Assembly (NCBI GenBank): GCA_917880885.1
Contig: OU862913.1
Span: forward strand, 6,200,001 to 6,264,000
Source: Limnephilus marmoratus
Lineage: Eukaryota > Arthropoda > Insecta > Trichoptera > Limnephilidae
Length of the DNA: 64,000 nucleotides
Reading direction: 5' to 3'
The notes beneath the pieces were generated by a model. That model worked only from the letters and a program-made list of their open reading frames with translations, did not search any database and was not told the origin of the DNA. The first letter of the stretch is position 1; each line of letters begins with the position of its first letter. Shown one piece after another: positions 32,492 through 43,971 of this stretch. The translations under genes were made by a program, and so were the position numbers.

Positions 32492-33250
32492 TGCATAGCG
32501 CCCTTCAGCGCATCAGTGGATATCCGCTCTGGATATCGTGTCTCCAACACAGCCTCCCATAGGTGATCAAGAAATCACCCGGTGCGTGTTTCAGGTGAAA
32601 GTTAGGCCAGCTTCAGCTCCTGGTTGTGGCCCAAATACCGGGACTTAATTCCATCGGTAATACAGGTTATGATGGTTTATAATACATATTACAATGATTT
32701 TACTAAGACATTACATTTAATTACATTAATAGGATAGGTAGAGATAATTTAGCAAATTTGTCGATGAACGAGTAGTTTATTAAATTTACCAAAGAATTCC
32801 TTAGTGAGTACTTGTATCACGGATAAATGATTTCATTATTTCATTTTTAAATTGTGTCAGTGACATATTCCATACATCTATGTGCGAATACATATTGCCC
32901 AAGTGTTGGATTCTGTGTAGTGGTATATTGAATTGTGCCCTGGTCGTAGTATTACCACAGTAAAATGGTAGTACTGACCAGAATTATACCAGAATCGATC
33001 GATAACTGATTGAAGAAAAATGATCAATCATCTGTATGTTTTTTCTGTATTATATTGTTTTGTGTACATGAAAAAATAAAGGAATAATAAGTAATTTGGA
33101 GATTTTCAGAAAACGTTTTTTATGAATTCGAAATATGCGTTTTGAATTCGTTAACGCAGCGCTATTTACGATTACCGATTACCAAGTCAACTGCCGATAG
33201 TATTTACACCAAACGATTATACAATGGGGTAGTTTCGCAAGCTAAGGTAA
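32492..33250. other. No clear feature
   Basis: Part of an unclassified repeat at 32492-32640 (ggatatccgctctggatatc is a palindrome-like motif), then AT-rich sequence. Confidence 0.4.
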
Positions 33251-34566
33251 GTGGGGTGATAATGCAAAACTGACTATTTCCAAAATGGACTTAATTGAGT
33301 TATATATGCAGTCAGACAAATTCGAGGCCAAGGAATCGAATGGCATCATTATTTTTACGATAAAATGACGAAATCCTCCTCATTTTTCAATTTGAAAAAC
33401 ACCTTTTTCTGCAAAACTGACTATTTCCAGCTAATAATTTGGTACCTTTTTCTGCAAAAGTGACTAATTCCATGTTTATGGCAAATTTGACTATTTTCAA
33501 TACAAATATTATAGGGCGGCAACATTTTTTTCTGCAAAACGTACTATTTTTTATGATTGTTATAACCTCAAAATCATTTGACAGCTGCAAGTTGTATTGG
33601 TCGTTTTGTATTGATTTGATGGGATTTTGAAGAAATACTTGAGTAAAATGAATTTGCTAAGTGAGAAGGACATTGAAGATATTATTTGTAATATTGTATA
33701 TTATTATTATATATTTGTAATATTATAATTCGTAATAATAGATAGCGATTATTTGTTAATTTGACTTTGGATTTGTTTAAAATTTTGACTTTCCGAAAGG
33801 GAAATATCACTGTGGGTGGGTGTTTCCTCAACATAATACAATGCAACGCCTAAATTTGTGGGGGTGACGAGAAAAACAATGTTTTATATAATATTTACAT
33901 TGCTGAGCAACGGGCAACTAATCATATGAAACCTGCAAAGCGAGAAGATGTGATAAAATTAATTAAATTTTTATTACACCGACAATGCTAAAAGTTTTTA
34001 CAACGAAGTTGTTAAGAAAATATTCAGTATAATGAAGACTTAGACCATGAGACATGATATGATTTGAGATTTTCACGGCCAAAAGCATTTTCGTATTTGG
34101 TTTTTGGGTTATTATGATAAGTAGAGCTTTCTCTTCCTGCAGTTAACGTTACGGACAGCCTTACAGTGTCCATCATCTGGGCAGATGTGCCATATCTTGA
34201 AAATCCAATACCTATTTTGTGTTTCTTACTTTTTTTGTATACTTGTTCCATAGAATATCTTGTTTTTATTATTTTACTTTAAATAAAGCAAAAATGTTCA
34301 TTTGTCCATACACATTGTTTTACTTCAAAACGCACTATTTGCAGGAAATAGTCATGTTTGGAAAAAAAATAATTTTCAAATATTAATTTAAAATATTACT
34401 CATCGACCACCGAGTCTATAAATCACAGAAATGGTTTGAAATATTTTAAATTATTATTTAAAAAAAGAAAAATCAGAGAATTATGCTTGTGAGAGTCAGT
34501 ACAGTTTTTTGCCTCTCCTGAAAAGTTGAGTTTTTGGAAATAGTCAGTTTTGCATTATCACCCCAC
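33251..34566. mobile_element. Unclassified element with perfect 31-bp terminal inverted repeats
   Basis: Termini 33251-33281 (GTGGGGTGATAATGC...) and 34536-34566 are perfect inverted repeats of 31 bp. The terminal motif gcaaaactgactatttcc recurs inside as variants (near 33411, 33455, 33479, 33525 and reverse near 34335), as expected for transposase-binding subterminal repeats. There is no transposase frame. A target duplication was not clear (flanks taa / aat). The superfamily is unknown. Confidence 0.8.
34144..34180 (-). ncRNA. Hammerhead-like motif, decayed
   Basis: Minus strand reads CAGATGATGGACAC...CTGTCCGTAACGTT, a diverged copy of the motif at 9771-9805 with CUGA changed to CAGA and GAAA to GTAA. 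The five-base stem is kept. Both changed positions are core residues, so this copy should be inactive. Confidence 0.35.
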
Positions 34567-35084
34567 AATTCGCCTACCAAATGTAAGAGCACCCTCAGAT
34601 TTCGATCAGTTGTCGATTCTTTAGATAAGAGGTCACTTTCGCATTACTAGCGCTTTAAATCATAATACCTTAATTATTTTATCCAATATTAGCTTGGGTA
34701 TTATCCAAAATCTAGTTTGAGTTACTAAAAATAAAGATACTATATATTTTTAATAATTTAATTATATGTACAAGTATAATCGATAAACTAGTAATCCTTA
34801 AATCAGATTTTTGTCTTAGTCCTAATTTTGAAAAATAAAAAGTTTTTTGATTGGCGACGTTACGGATATATATGATTACATATTTTATTGGAGTATGGCG
34901 TCTTGACGGTGTATTCATTCGTTGACCCGGCCTATACTGATCTCAAATTTTTCCAGATTTAAGTTAAGAGTCAGTCTGCGTGAAAATCCAAAAGCTCGAA
35001 TAAAAGTTACACACGGAACAAGCAAATGGTTTTCTTTCGAATTTTGGAGCGTACGGTGTGCAACTCAAATTTTAAGCACATCTC
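34567..35084. other. No recognisable feature
   Basis: AT-rich; no coding or repeat assignment. Confidence 0.4.
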
Positions 35085-36350
35085 AACACTGGTTTTAAGA
35101 TTGAATCTTTATTCGGTAACTCGTTTTAATTAAAACTACACCCATAACATGAAAATGGTTTTCCTCCGATATTTGTAGTACTTAGTCTGAAACTTTCATA
35201 TCTAGCAACTCGGAGAATATCTTACAATAAGAACTCGGGAATGGTTTCCTTCGAAATGGGTCCGCAGATGACAAGAGTTAAAAATGAAATTTCAAAGGAA
35301 ACCATTTTCGAGTTCCAGGTGCAAGATTTGAAAGATGAAGAATATGTGCTACAAAGATCGGAGTTAAACCATTTTCGTGTACTGCATGCATTAAAAATTA
35401 AAGCTGGGGACTCACACTTTTACCATCTCACAATTGAAATTTTATCGTTACACTCTGAACACAAAACTGATTTTAACTTAAGAATGGGTAGTTAAAATTA
35501 TATTTTCACGCCAGCAAATGATTTTCCTCAGAATTTTGCAGCATATTAGAATTGAAGACTCCACTCGGAACTTTTTTCGTTTTTTTTTCGAAATTTATCC
35601 TGCATTTGGAGAACAAAACTGGTTTTAACTTTCTGTGTGCGTTTCCCCAGCTTCAAAACTGCATCCAGAACTCAAAAATGGTTTTCCTCAGATTTTTGCA
35701 CCACATAGTATGCAACTTGAATTTTTTAACTGCACTTGGAAAATGAGAATGGTTTCCTTCGAAATGCGTCAGTACATCCATCCGCATCTGGATATTTTTT
35801 TGAAATTTTGAATACAAGACTTGTCTTAACTTAAAAATTATTCTGGTAAGAGTCTACCACTTAAATAAAAATTGAACCTTATTAATTATTTCAAAACTGG
35901 TTGAAATTTAAGATTGAAACTGCATTCGGTAACTCGTTTTAGTTAAAACATGAAAATGGTTTTCCTCCGGTATTTGCAGCACGTAGTCTGAAACTTTCAT
36001 ATCTTGCAACTCGAGGAAATCTAGCAATAGTGGAACGCAGATGAACAGAGTTTCAAATGAAATTTCAAAGGAATCCATTTTCGAGTTCCACGTGCAATAT
36101 TTGAAAGTTGACTATATGCTACAAGGATCGGAGGAAAACCATTTTCGTGTACTGTGTGCATTAATAATTAAAGATAAGGACTAACACCTTAACTATTTCA
36201 CAATTGAAATTTTATCGTTACACTCAGAACACAAAACTGATTTTAACTTAAATATGGGTTGTTAAAATGATGTTTTAATGCCAGCAAATGATTTTCTTCA
36301 GAATTTTGCAGCATATTAGAATTGAAGACTCCACTCGGAACTCTGTTATT
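35085..36350. repeat. Two direct copies of a 460-480-bp unit
   Basis: The unit from about 35092 to 35572 recurs at about 35890-36345: ggtaactcgttttag/a, tgaaaatggttttcctccg, gtctgaaactttcatatct, cacaattgaaattttatcg and gaattgaagactccactcgg in the same order. The unit has internal inverted segments (tttccttcgaaatg and its reverse). It resembles the finger-like repeats in composition but no finger could be read. Confidence 0.8.
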
Positions 36351-36479
36351 TATAGCTCTATGGCTCGGTCGGTCGGGATTCTCAAAAATTTTTCTTGTTT
36401 TGTTTACACATTTGACTAGCTAGTCATGTTTTTATATTTAAGGAGGTCGAAATTAGAAAATTAAAATATTAAATTTCTC

Positions 36480-36559
36480 AAAGTAAACTTCAATGGGGGG
36501 GGGGGGGGGTGACACCACGTTTTCCGCCCCGGGTGCCACCCATGCTAGCTACGCCACTG
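36480..36559. mobile_element. Solo right end of the CAGTGGCGTAGC family
   Basis: A run of G (36495-36509), then ccgccccgggtgccaccc and gctacgccactg at 36548-36559. It equals the right end of copies 1 and 2. No matching left end was found upstream, so this is a truncated copy, perhaps including the direct repeats at 35085-36350. Confidence 0.7.
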
Positions 36560-37569
36560 CCTACATCGACTGAGGACGGAATAACTCCCGATAATATATT
36601 AAAATCAACAAATAATTATTACACTGACACGTAAAGCATCATGCTTAACTTCCCGCAAACCGGGTTATTCGTAATCCTGTGGATTAGATTGATATTGAGT
36701 TATTTAAAAACTCGACTGTTGAACCAAAGACCTTTCCTCCGGCATATTTCGTTCAAAAGTGGCCGGAAGACCGCTCTCGCGACCAAAAACCAAAACTGTC
36801 ACCAAATATTGCCAGCATTATGAACAAAAACCTAATAGACATCATATGGTGATTTCTTTTCATAACAGTGCAAGCGAAGATACGGCATCTGTCACCTGTC
36901 ACCGAGGACGAAGTTTTACGGCACTCGAGATAAAGTTTAACATTTTTATTAGGTACCTAGTTCATTACCTATTGGTTTAATTATTTTCAAACACTACTTG
37001 TCGATAATTTAGTAATCCTTGTTTTAATTGTAATCGACAGGCGCCCCATAATCTAATTTAAATCATCCTTACCTTTTGGCTTGACTGGTTTCTTTGAGCA
37101 GTCACCACGATCGGAGATTTATTTAATAATTTCATAGAGTCTTAGTCAAAAATATCAAATAGTTTTATTTGTAATTTAAATTGATTAAATCACATTCCTT
37201 AATTATGCGTTTCATTTCATATTCAGAAAGATTGTCTAAAAACATGCCTATCTTTTACACTGAGCTTGCTTTATTACTAATTTTATTCTGACACACAATT
37301 AATCTCACACACAAATATACAAATACACCTTCTTTAACCATAACAACAGTAAATTGATAATTAACACTATTTCAAATTTTTTTTATATTCTAAGTCATTT
37401 TATAATAATACCTTTGGATTTTTATGTACCTACGAGAATCGTTATGTTTTTAACATAGGTATACAATAAATTATCAAAATGATGATTTATTTCTAAAATT
37501 CTGATTAATAAATATATATGAAATTACATTACATTGCTAGTAAGAATTTGACTCTATAAATGTCCACTT
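36560..37569. other. No recognisable feature
   Basis: AT-rich; 3' of zinc-finger copy B. Confidence 0.4.
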
Positions 37570-37831
37570 CAAGAAAATAAATAGTTGCAACAGAAATATG
37601 AATAAGGTTTATTTCCAGTGAGGAACATAAATGCACAATATAATATGACCTGCGTTTTAGCAGTTACATGGGAACATAAATGAGGTTTTTTCCAGTATGT
37701 GTGCGTAAGTGCACTATTAAATATGACATGCGTGAACAGGAGTAGTAACATTGGGGACATGAATGAGGCTTTCATCTAGTAAGGGTTTGAATGTGCCTTT
37801 TTAAAAATCCCCTTTGAGAACAGGACTAGTT
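37570..37831 (-). pseudogene. Decayed C-terminal fingers of copy B
   Basis: Beyond the stop the frame still shows the second half of a finger (SCSQRGFLKRHIQT), one nearly whole finger (CPQCYYSCSRMSYLIVHLRTH) and a worn one. Stops come from TGT to TGA and a TAG in NYS. Confidence 0.8.
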
Positions 37832-38814
37832 TCAGTGGGAACATGAATAATGTTTTTCTCCAGTATGGGTACGTAAGTGCAAAGTTAACGTTGATTTTTC
37901 TGAAAAGGAGTAGTTACATTGATGACATAAATGAGGCTTTTCTCCAGTATGGGTACGTAAATGCCTTGTTAAATTTGACTTGCGTGAGCAGGAGTAGTTA
38001 CAATGGAAACATGAATGAGGCTTTTCTCCAGTATGGGTTAGAATGTGCTTGTTTAAATATCCCTTTTGAGAACATGAATAGTTACAGTAGGAACATGAAT
38101 AAAGTTTTTCTCCGGTATGGGTGCGTAAGTGTAAAGTTAACGATGATTTTTCTGAGCAAGAATAGTTACATTGGGTACACGAATGCGGCTTTTCTCCGGA
38201 ATGGGTGCGTAAGTGCCTTATTAAATGTGACTTCCGTGAGAAGGAGTAGTTACAATGGAAACATGAATGAGGTTTTTCTCCAGTATGGGTGAGTAAGTGC
38301 CTTATTAAATGTGACTTGCGGGAGTAGGAGTAGTTACAATGGGAACATGAGTAAGGCTTTTCTCCAGCATGGTTGCGTAAGTGCACATTTAATTCTGACT
38401 TTACTGAGCAGGAGTAGTTACATTGGGGACATGAATGTGGTTTTTCTCCAGTATGGGTGCGTAAATGCACCGTTAAATGTGACTTGCGGGAGCAGGAGTA
38501 GTTACATTGGGAACACGAATGAGGCTTTTCTCCAGTATGGGTGCGTAAGTGCCTCGTTAAATCTGATTTTTCTGAGCACGAGTAGTTACAGTGGTAACAT
38601 GAATGAGGCTTTTCTCCAGTATGGGTGCGTAAGTGCCTTATTAAATATGACTTCCTTGAGCAGGAGTAGTTACAATGGGAACATGAATATGGCTTTTCTC
38701 CAGTATGGGTGCGTAAGTGCCTTCTTAAATTTGATTTATATAAACAGGAGTAGGTACAATACGAACACAAATGAAGTTTTTCTCGAGGGTGCATCTTGAA
38801 GTCCGGTATTGGGT
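37832..38814 (-). CDS. Zinc-finger gene, copy B, exon 3 (11 C2H2 fingers)
   Basis: Acceptor ctttttgcag, phase 1; the exon opens PIPDFKMHPREKLHLCSYC and encodes 11 fingers with HTGEKP(H/Y)SC linkers, then half a finger ended by TGA in its second Cys (CSH*). Helix positions -1/3/6 are Y/N/R, R/Y/R, E/D/R, R/H/V, V/E/V, R/H/R, R/H/R, E/S/L, Q/Y/K, R/N/R, E/T/L. Most fingers have Cys in the Phe position, two have Phe and one Tyr. Exons 1-3 sum to 1275 bp (424 aa). No internal stop or shift precedes the TGA, so this copy may still be expressed. The role is inferred as for copy A: nuclear DNA binding, with its own contact set. Confidence 0.85.
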
Positions 38815-38901
38815 CTGCAAAAAGATAGCAAGTAAAGCTCAATAAGAAGGTTTCTTTAGTAAAACGAGAAAATTATTAAAACATACAAAAATCGATATTA
38901 C
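38815..38901 (-). other. Intron 2 of copy B
   Basis: 87 bp between donor GCAA|GTAATA and acceptor ttgcag; matches intron 2 of copy A in place, phase and size. Confidence 0.8.
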
Positions 38902-39057
38902 TTGCAGCAATCTCGGCAATACTTGCAGAGTGCTCTAAGCATTCCTTTTTCACATCTGTCAGGTCTATGTCTATTTCCGTATAAGGAATTCTCTCTCCAT
39001 ATTTTTCTCGGGGTCCTGGTTCTGTCTTGATGGGTACAGTATCCACATTTATGCCAC
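38902..39057 (-). CDS. Zinc-finger gene, copy B, exon 2 (acidic SUMO-motif module)
   Basis: 156 bp, acceptor attccag, donor GCTGCAA|GTAATA, phase 1 on both sides. It encodes GINVDTVPIKTEPGPREK, RIPYTEIDIDLTDVKKEC and EHSASIAEIAAS, closely like copy A. Both psi-K-x-E motifs (IKTE, VKKE) are kept. No deletion or stop. Confidence 0.85.
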
Positions 39058-39889
39058 CTGGAATATCAAAACAATAATACAATGAAATAACAACAAAACG
39101 TTGATAAAATTAAATTGAGTGAAAGTGGTAACAATTAAAAATGCAAAATGTCTCATCTTTAAAAATCACATAAGAATCCTTACTATATATATAGATCTCC
39201 GAACACACATAATATAAATACATTCACTGCATGAAATTTAAGCAAACATAGAACTCTGCCAAAACACCTACCACATTTTAATTGGTGTAATATAATCAAC
39301 TAAATGCATCCCTAAGCGAATAAATACCTTAATTATTAACTCTATAAGTGTCAGATCACTTCAATCTCATCAAGGGTGGTGGACTTTTTATTGTAAAACA
39401 CTTTTTTTTTACTGAAGAGTCGTTTTATTTACACTTTTGAGCAACAATGAAATCAACACTTTTCAGAACTAAATTTGGCCCGGACCTAGCCTTGTGCAAT
39501 ACGGGGTCTATACTCTAGGTAGGGGTTAATGCGAGAGAACAAAATACTTGAGTTTAGCCCTTTTTATACTACTAAAAACTATAAAAAATACCGTCTTTCA
39601 GACTGTTTTAAAATACGATAATAATACACCATTTAGGTAGCCAATATCCACTGAGGTCACGTGCCCTAATTTTGTTGGCCGATAACACTAGCTTCTATAA
39701 AATTCCCACAGATGTCTCTAATATGCACACTCTTCTAATAAACTAAGAATAATTAAACCAATGTAATTAACTACAGTATTTATCTCATAGATGTCACTAA
39801 CTATTCTTAACAATAAGGATAACGGCTAGCTGTCACCGCTCCGAAAAAAATAGACTAAAACAATATTAATAATAAGACTACACTAGACA
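39058..39889. other. Intron 1 of copy B; no gene recognised
   Basis: AT-rich. A part at 39360-39840 (tgtaaaacactttttttt, gggtctatactctagg) could be a worn LTR, but no partner was found. Confidence 0.4.
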
Positions 39890-40620
39890 ATAAATTCTTA
39901 AATGTAGAAAATCGCAAAACCTTGACTTTCTTCAGAAAAAATCCTGTTTTATTCGAATATTCCATCAATAACACAGCTTTAGAAAGAGTCACGGAAATGA
40001 GAGATCTTGGAATTATTTTGGATGAATAACTAAGTTTCGCCAATCATATCCACCAAATTGTAAACAAAGGTATGAAAACACTAGGCTTCGTATTAAGAAC
40101 AACCAAAAACTTTAATTCCATACAAGCCATTAAATTATTATATGTATCTCTAGTTAGAAGCCTAATGGAATATAACTCGGTAATTTGGTCTCCATCTTAC
40201 AAAATTCACATTAATAACATTGAGCGAATACAAAAAAAAATTCTGCGTTTTATAAATTTTAAATTAAATATCCCGTAAGAAGACTTAAAATATAATTTAT
40301 TATTAAATATTTTAAAAATACATACACTAGAAGACAGACGTAAAATAAACGACTTAACATTTTTATTCAAAATACTTGACTCTAAATTTGACTGATGCGA
40401 ACTCCTGTAACTTATAAACTTACGAATATCGACAGTAACTACAAGACAAAATACACTATTCTACTGTAGCATTCATAAGCGGAACTACATTGCCCACTCT
40501 CCGATACAACGATTTCACACTATGGGAAATCAGTAAGGTGATTTTGACATATTGATCATAAACTTGGCAAATTTTGTTGATCTTGTAAAAAACTTATTCC
40601 AAAACTATTCCTAAACATAT
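39890..40620 (+). pseudogene. LINE reverse transcriptase C-terminal fragment
   Basis: After FRKNPV and MRDLGIILDE, one frame gives VNKGMKTLGFVLRTT, IQAIKLLYVSLVRSLMEYNS, VIWSPSYKIHINNIERIQKK and ILRFINFKLNIP, then after stops LEDRRKINDLTFLFKILDSK. This is the standard C-terminal region of jockey-type LINE ORF2. Three or more stops make it dead. Its 3' tail lies at 43887-43970, on the other side of the piggyBac element. Confidence 0.85.
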
Positions 40621-41234
40621 ATGCATTTTTGTAAACCTATGAAATCGCTAGATTTTTGTATTTTTATGAATTGTTTGGTTTTTATCTAATTTTATTTTTA
40701 TTATTTCTTTTTTTGTTTAACCACTGGAGCGACTATGTCGAATAATTCGACGTTTTGTTTTCTTCTAGGATTGCCCACGTCGAATAATTCGACGTTTATG
40801 ACGTACCACTCGTAAACAATTAAAAATTATTTAATTATTAACAGTTCCTGGCCAATATTTATTCCGTTGGAAAGCTGGTAAAATTGTCTTTCATCTATGG
40901 CAACATCGATGCTTCTATAGTGTTTCTGGAAGGAATATTTCGCGGTTTAAAGTGACAGTTTATTTTACCTCCGAGGCAAAACTGTTTGAGAAATTGGATA
41001 TATTTACACGTATTTTAAAATGCCGTAAGTGATTGAGTTTTTGCATTTTAACGCCATAATATATAATAGTGTATTCGTGATTCAATTATTAATGTGTTTT
41101 CAACTCATTTGAATAAAAAATCAGAGTTTTTTTATCATATTTTCGATACAAAACTATTATTTCTGGTGGGGTTAGGTTTTTTAAGTTTTTAATTTGCAAT
41201 TCAATTCGTTATTACTCCACCAGGCCAGGAAGAC

Positions 41235-42143
41235 ATGACGGAAGACGACATAACGGAAGACATGACACGGGCCAACTTTTCTGGTGCTCACAATATCTGC
41301 CCAGTTGGGGCCACTGCAAAGATAGTATACGATTTGGCCAGCCCTCTGTTTAATAAAGGGTATACGCTAATAATGGACAATTTTTACAATAGTCCATTAT
41401 TGGCGCGATGCCTCAAAAGAAATGGGATGGATTGCATGGGCACATTGCGGTTGAACCGAGAATTTGTGCCCAGTGTATTTAAGTGCAATCTCCGATCAAA
41501 ACTGAGGGAAGGTGAGCTCCTATACTCGAACTGCGGGGACCTCAATGTTATGGTTTGGTTGGACAAAAGCTTGGTAAGTATGTTGTCCACCTACCATAAA
41601 GCAGAAGTCGGGGCAGTTGAAAAGTTTGGGGTTTGGAAATACAAACCCCAAATTGTACTAGACTATAACAAGGTAATGGGGGGAGTTGACAGAAAGGATC
41701 AGCTTTTGTCAGGCTACCCCATTGAACGACAGCGAAACCTGGTCTGGTACAAGAAGCTTTTCAGGAGACTACTAAGTGTTTCGGTGCAGAATGCGTATAT
41801 ATTGTACAGTTCAAAGCTCCGCAAGGAAAATAAACGCATTTTGTATCGAAACTTTAGGAGTGAGGTTGCGAGGGATCTCCTTCAGCTGTTCTGTCACAGG
41901 GAAATTAACCCGCCTCCGACTGTGAGAACCATTGGCCAAATAGTTGAAGGAAAGATTCTGCGTACTGTCCTGGAAGGCAACCACTTCTCGGTCCATAGCG
42001 GGCGAACGTTGAATTGTGTGTGGTGTTCCATAAACAAAACTACCAAACGAACTACAAAAAAATGTGACGTGTGTGATGTGGGATTATGCAATGATTGTAT
42101 GGTCCCATATCATACCACCCCACTCTCCATATTGAATAACTGA
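41235..42143 (+). CDS. piggyBac-type transposase, N-terminally deleted
   Basis: 302 aa; family members are usually near 550-650 aa. It begins MTEDDITEDMTRANFSGAHN and moves straight into YTLIMDNFYNSPLLARCLKR, which holds the second catalytic Asp, then WKYKPQIVLDYNKVMGGVDRKDQ with the third Asp, and ends in a Cys-rich zinc-binding tail (CVWCSINKTT..KKCDVCDVGLCNDCM). The region with the first catalytic Asp is absent, so the enzyme should be inactive. A small upstream ATGCC|GTAAGT looks like a first exon but does not join in frame. The frame is otherwise undamaged, which fits a young internal deletion. Confidence 0.8.
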   Translation: MTEDDITEDMTRANFSGAHNICPVGATAKIVYDLASPLFNKGYTLIMDNFYNSPLLARCLKRNGMDCMGTLRLNREFVPSVFKCNLRSKLREGELLYSNCGDLNVMVWLDKSLVSMLSTYHKAEVGAVEKFGVWKYKPQIVLDYNKVMGGVDRKDQLLSGYPIERQRNLVWYKKLFRRLLSVSVQNAYILYSSKLRKENKRILYRNFRSEVARDLLQLFCHREINPPPTVRTIGQIVEGKILRTVLEGNHFSVHSGRTLNCVWCSINKTTKRTTKKCDVCDVGLCNDCMVPYHTTPLSILNN

Positions 42144-42471
42144 GGGTTTTTTATTTTCTTTTTCTTTTCTTGTTTTTAGTTGTGAAATTATAATTTATAA
42201 ATTTAATGAACTTTCTTTGGACATCAATAACTATAGCCTGCGCCTGGATGACAGGACCAAGTCATTTCTTTTTACATCTCATAAAAATGTTATAACGACA
42301 AAGCACCCAAAGGTACGAGTTCTATCTGATAAGGTTTGGTGGACATTTAATATGTATATTTCAATTCTGATCATTAAAATATACATATTAAAAAATGCAT
42401 AGGTTTTCTCATTCTTTCCTGCTATTGTACACATTAAATAACTTGTTTTATCAACATGATTTGTTTTTGAG

Positions 42472-42554
42472 GTGTTATGCCGTCTCGCTGTACCTCCTTT
42501 AGCCTACGTTTTGGACGTAGTTATAGAATGAGGTAGCGCGACACGGCATAACAC
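42472..42554. repeat. 83-bp hairpin in the piggyBac 3' region
   Basis: Arms gtgttatgccgtctcgctg...cctacgt and acgtag...gcgcgacacggcataacac pair over most of 38 bases with a five-base loop (ttttgg region). It is GC-richer than its surroundings. It could be a tiny palindromic element, a structural RNA signal or a miRNA-like hairpin. Confidence 0.75.
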
Positions 42555-43886
42555 ATGTTTTTCAATATATTTTGTTATTTTTTCTGTAGAGGCTTTTTTA
42601 GATCTAGTCACTTAACAAAACTAAGCCATTTCAAGCAATGTTTAAATCTGAATGGTAGTCTCTCGCCAGAGCGATACTGAGAGTATCACTCTAGAGCGAG
42701 GCAAAATGAAACTATGTATTGATTTACTGAGAAAAACCAATTGAATAAATTTTTATTATGACGAAGTGTGTAAACAATGTTTAAATAAATATGCTGCTCT
42801 ACCATTGTAATGTAATTAATAAGTGTAATTTTAATTGATAGAATGTAAAAGCCCATTAGGGCGGAAATAAATTTATAAATCTATTATTTGTTTCCTCAAT
42901 TATTTTCCTCTCCACTATTTTTCATTACAACCTTTAGATAAAAAAATATCACTAAGATTTTATTTGCCGGTCGACGCTGATACAACAGGTTTGATATATA
43001 TATACAATTTTATCAGCATCATCATTTTACATATTCTGATTTACCCTATGTAGCTTGACCTTAAGGTAGCTGTCAGAATTGATTTTTCGTCAAATATTGG
43101 TGGATTTTATCAACTTGCAAAATATCCCCCTGAAATATTGGCAATGTGTATATCTATGATATATATTTCATTTTAAGCCTTATTTCCTTGTTTTGCACGT
43201 TATATAAAAACATGGTTACAAATCTCCAGTTATAATTTACAATTATTTAAAAAGTAATACCATGATTTTGACATTGTGAAAAAGGCTCTCTGTATAATTC
43301 ATCAAATGAATAAAATAAAGCCAACATCGCGACTATTCTTATTAATAATTGTAGGCAGTTAATGTATCTTCCTAATGTAATACTACTTTTTGCGGTAAAT
43401 TTATTAAATAGTATAATACAGTGATTTCAATTTTGACACGTCACGCACTCAAATTTTACAAAATCATTTTCTGACAAAACTTTTGAAGAGATCATAACAT
43501 ACAAAAAAATATTTTTCTATTATATTCTTGCATCTGTGGTTATCAAACAGGCCATAGAGAACACAAAAACGTAGAAAATATTCAATAAAGATATTTAAAA
43601 CTGCGACTGGCGGCAATTTCAAATCACAAAAACACAAATTTCGCGCATTTATAAAGTTTAAGATTTTTTAACAATTTACCTATCAATTCTAAAAATATAG
43701 GATAATTAGAAAAATATAGGTGAATTCATTGGCTGTATAGCACTACAATCAGTTTTTTTGTCCCCATATTAAAATTCGGAGGTATGATTTTTTTAATGTT
43801 GGCGGAAAATATTCAAAATCGTCGCCAAAAAACCGCGAGCAATCGGAGAAAAAAGTTTTTTGACGCGCGATCGTTCGAGTGGTTAA

Positions 43887-43971
43887 AAATCATCTGTCAT
43901 GAATTAATTGTACTACCAAACATGTAATTGCCCTTTGGGCGTTAAATAAATAAAATAAATAAATCCATTAT
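43887..43971 (+). repeat. 3' tail of the interrupted LINE
   Basis: catgtaattgccctttgggc followed by gttaaataaataaaataaat is a typical LINE 3' end. It continues the LINE at 39890-40716 once the piggyBac element is removed. Confidence 0.75.

Larger units (their letters stand above)
40717..43886 (+). mobile_element. piggyBac-family element with both ends, internally deleted
   Basis: TTAA at 40717-40720 and 43883-43886 bound inverted ends CCACTGGAGCGAC (left) and CCACTCGAACGAT (right, reverse). The near-palindrome gtcgaataattcgac occurs twice just inside the left end (about 40737-40751 and 40779-40793). It contains one transposase frame (41235-42143) that lacks the N-terminal half. The element sits in the 3' part of a LINE, which lies in intron 1 of zinc-finger copy B. 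Confidence 0.9.
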
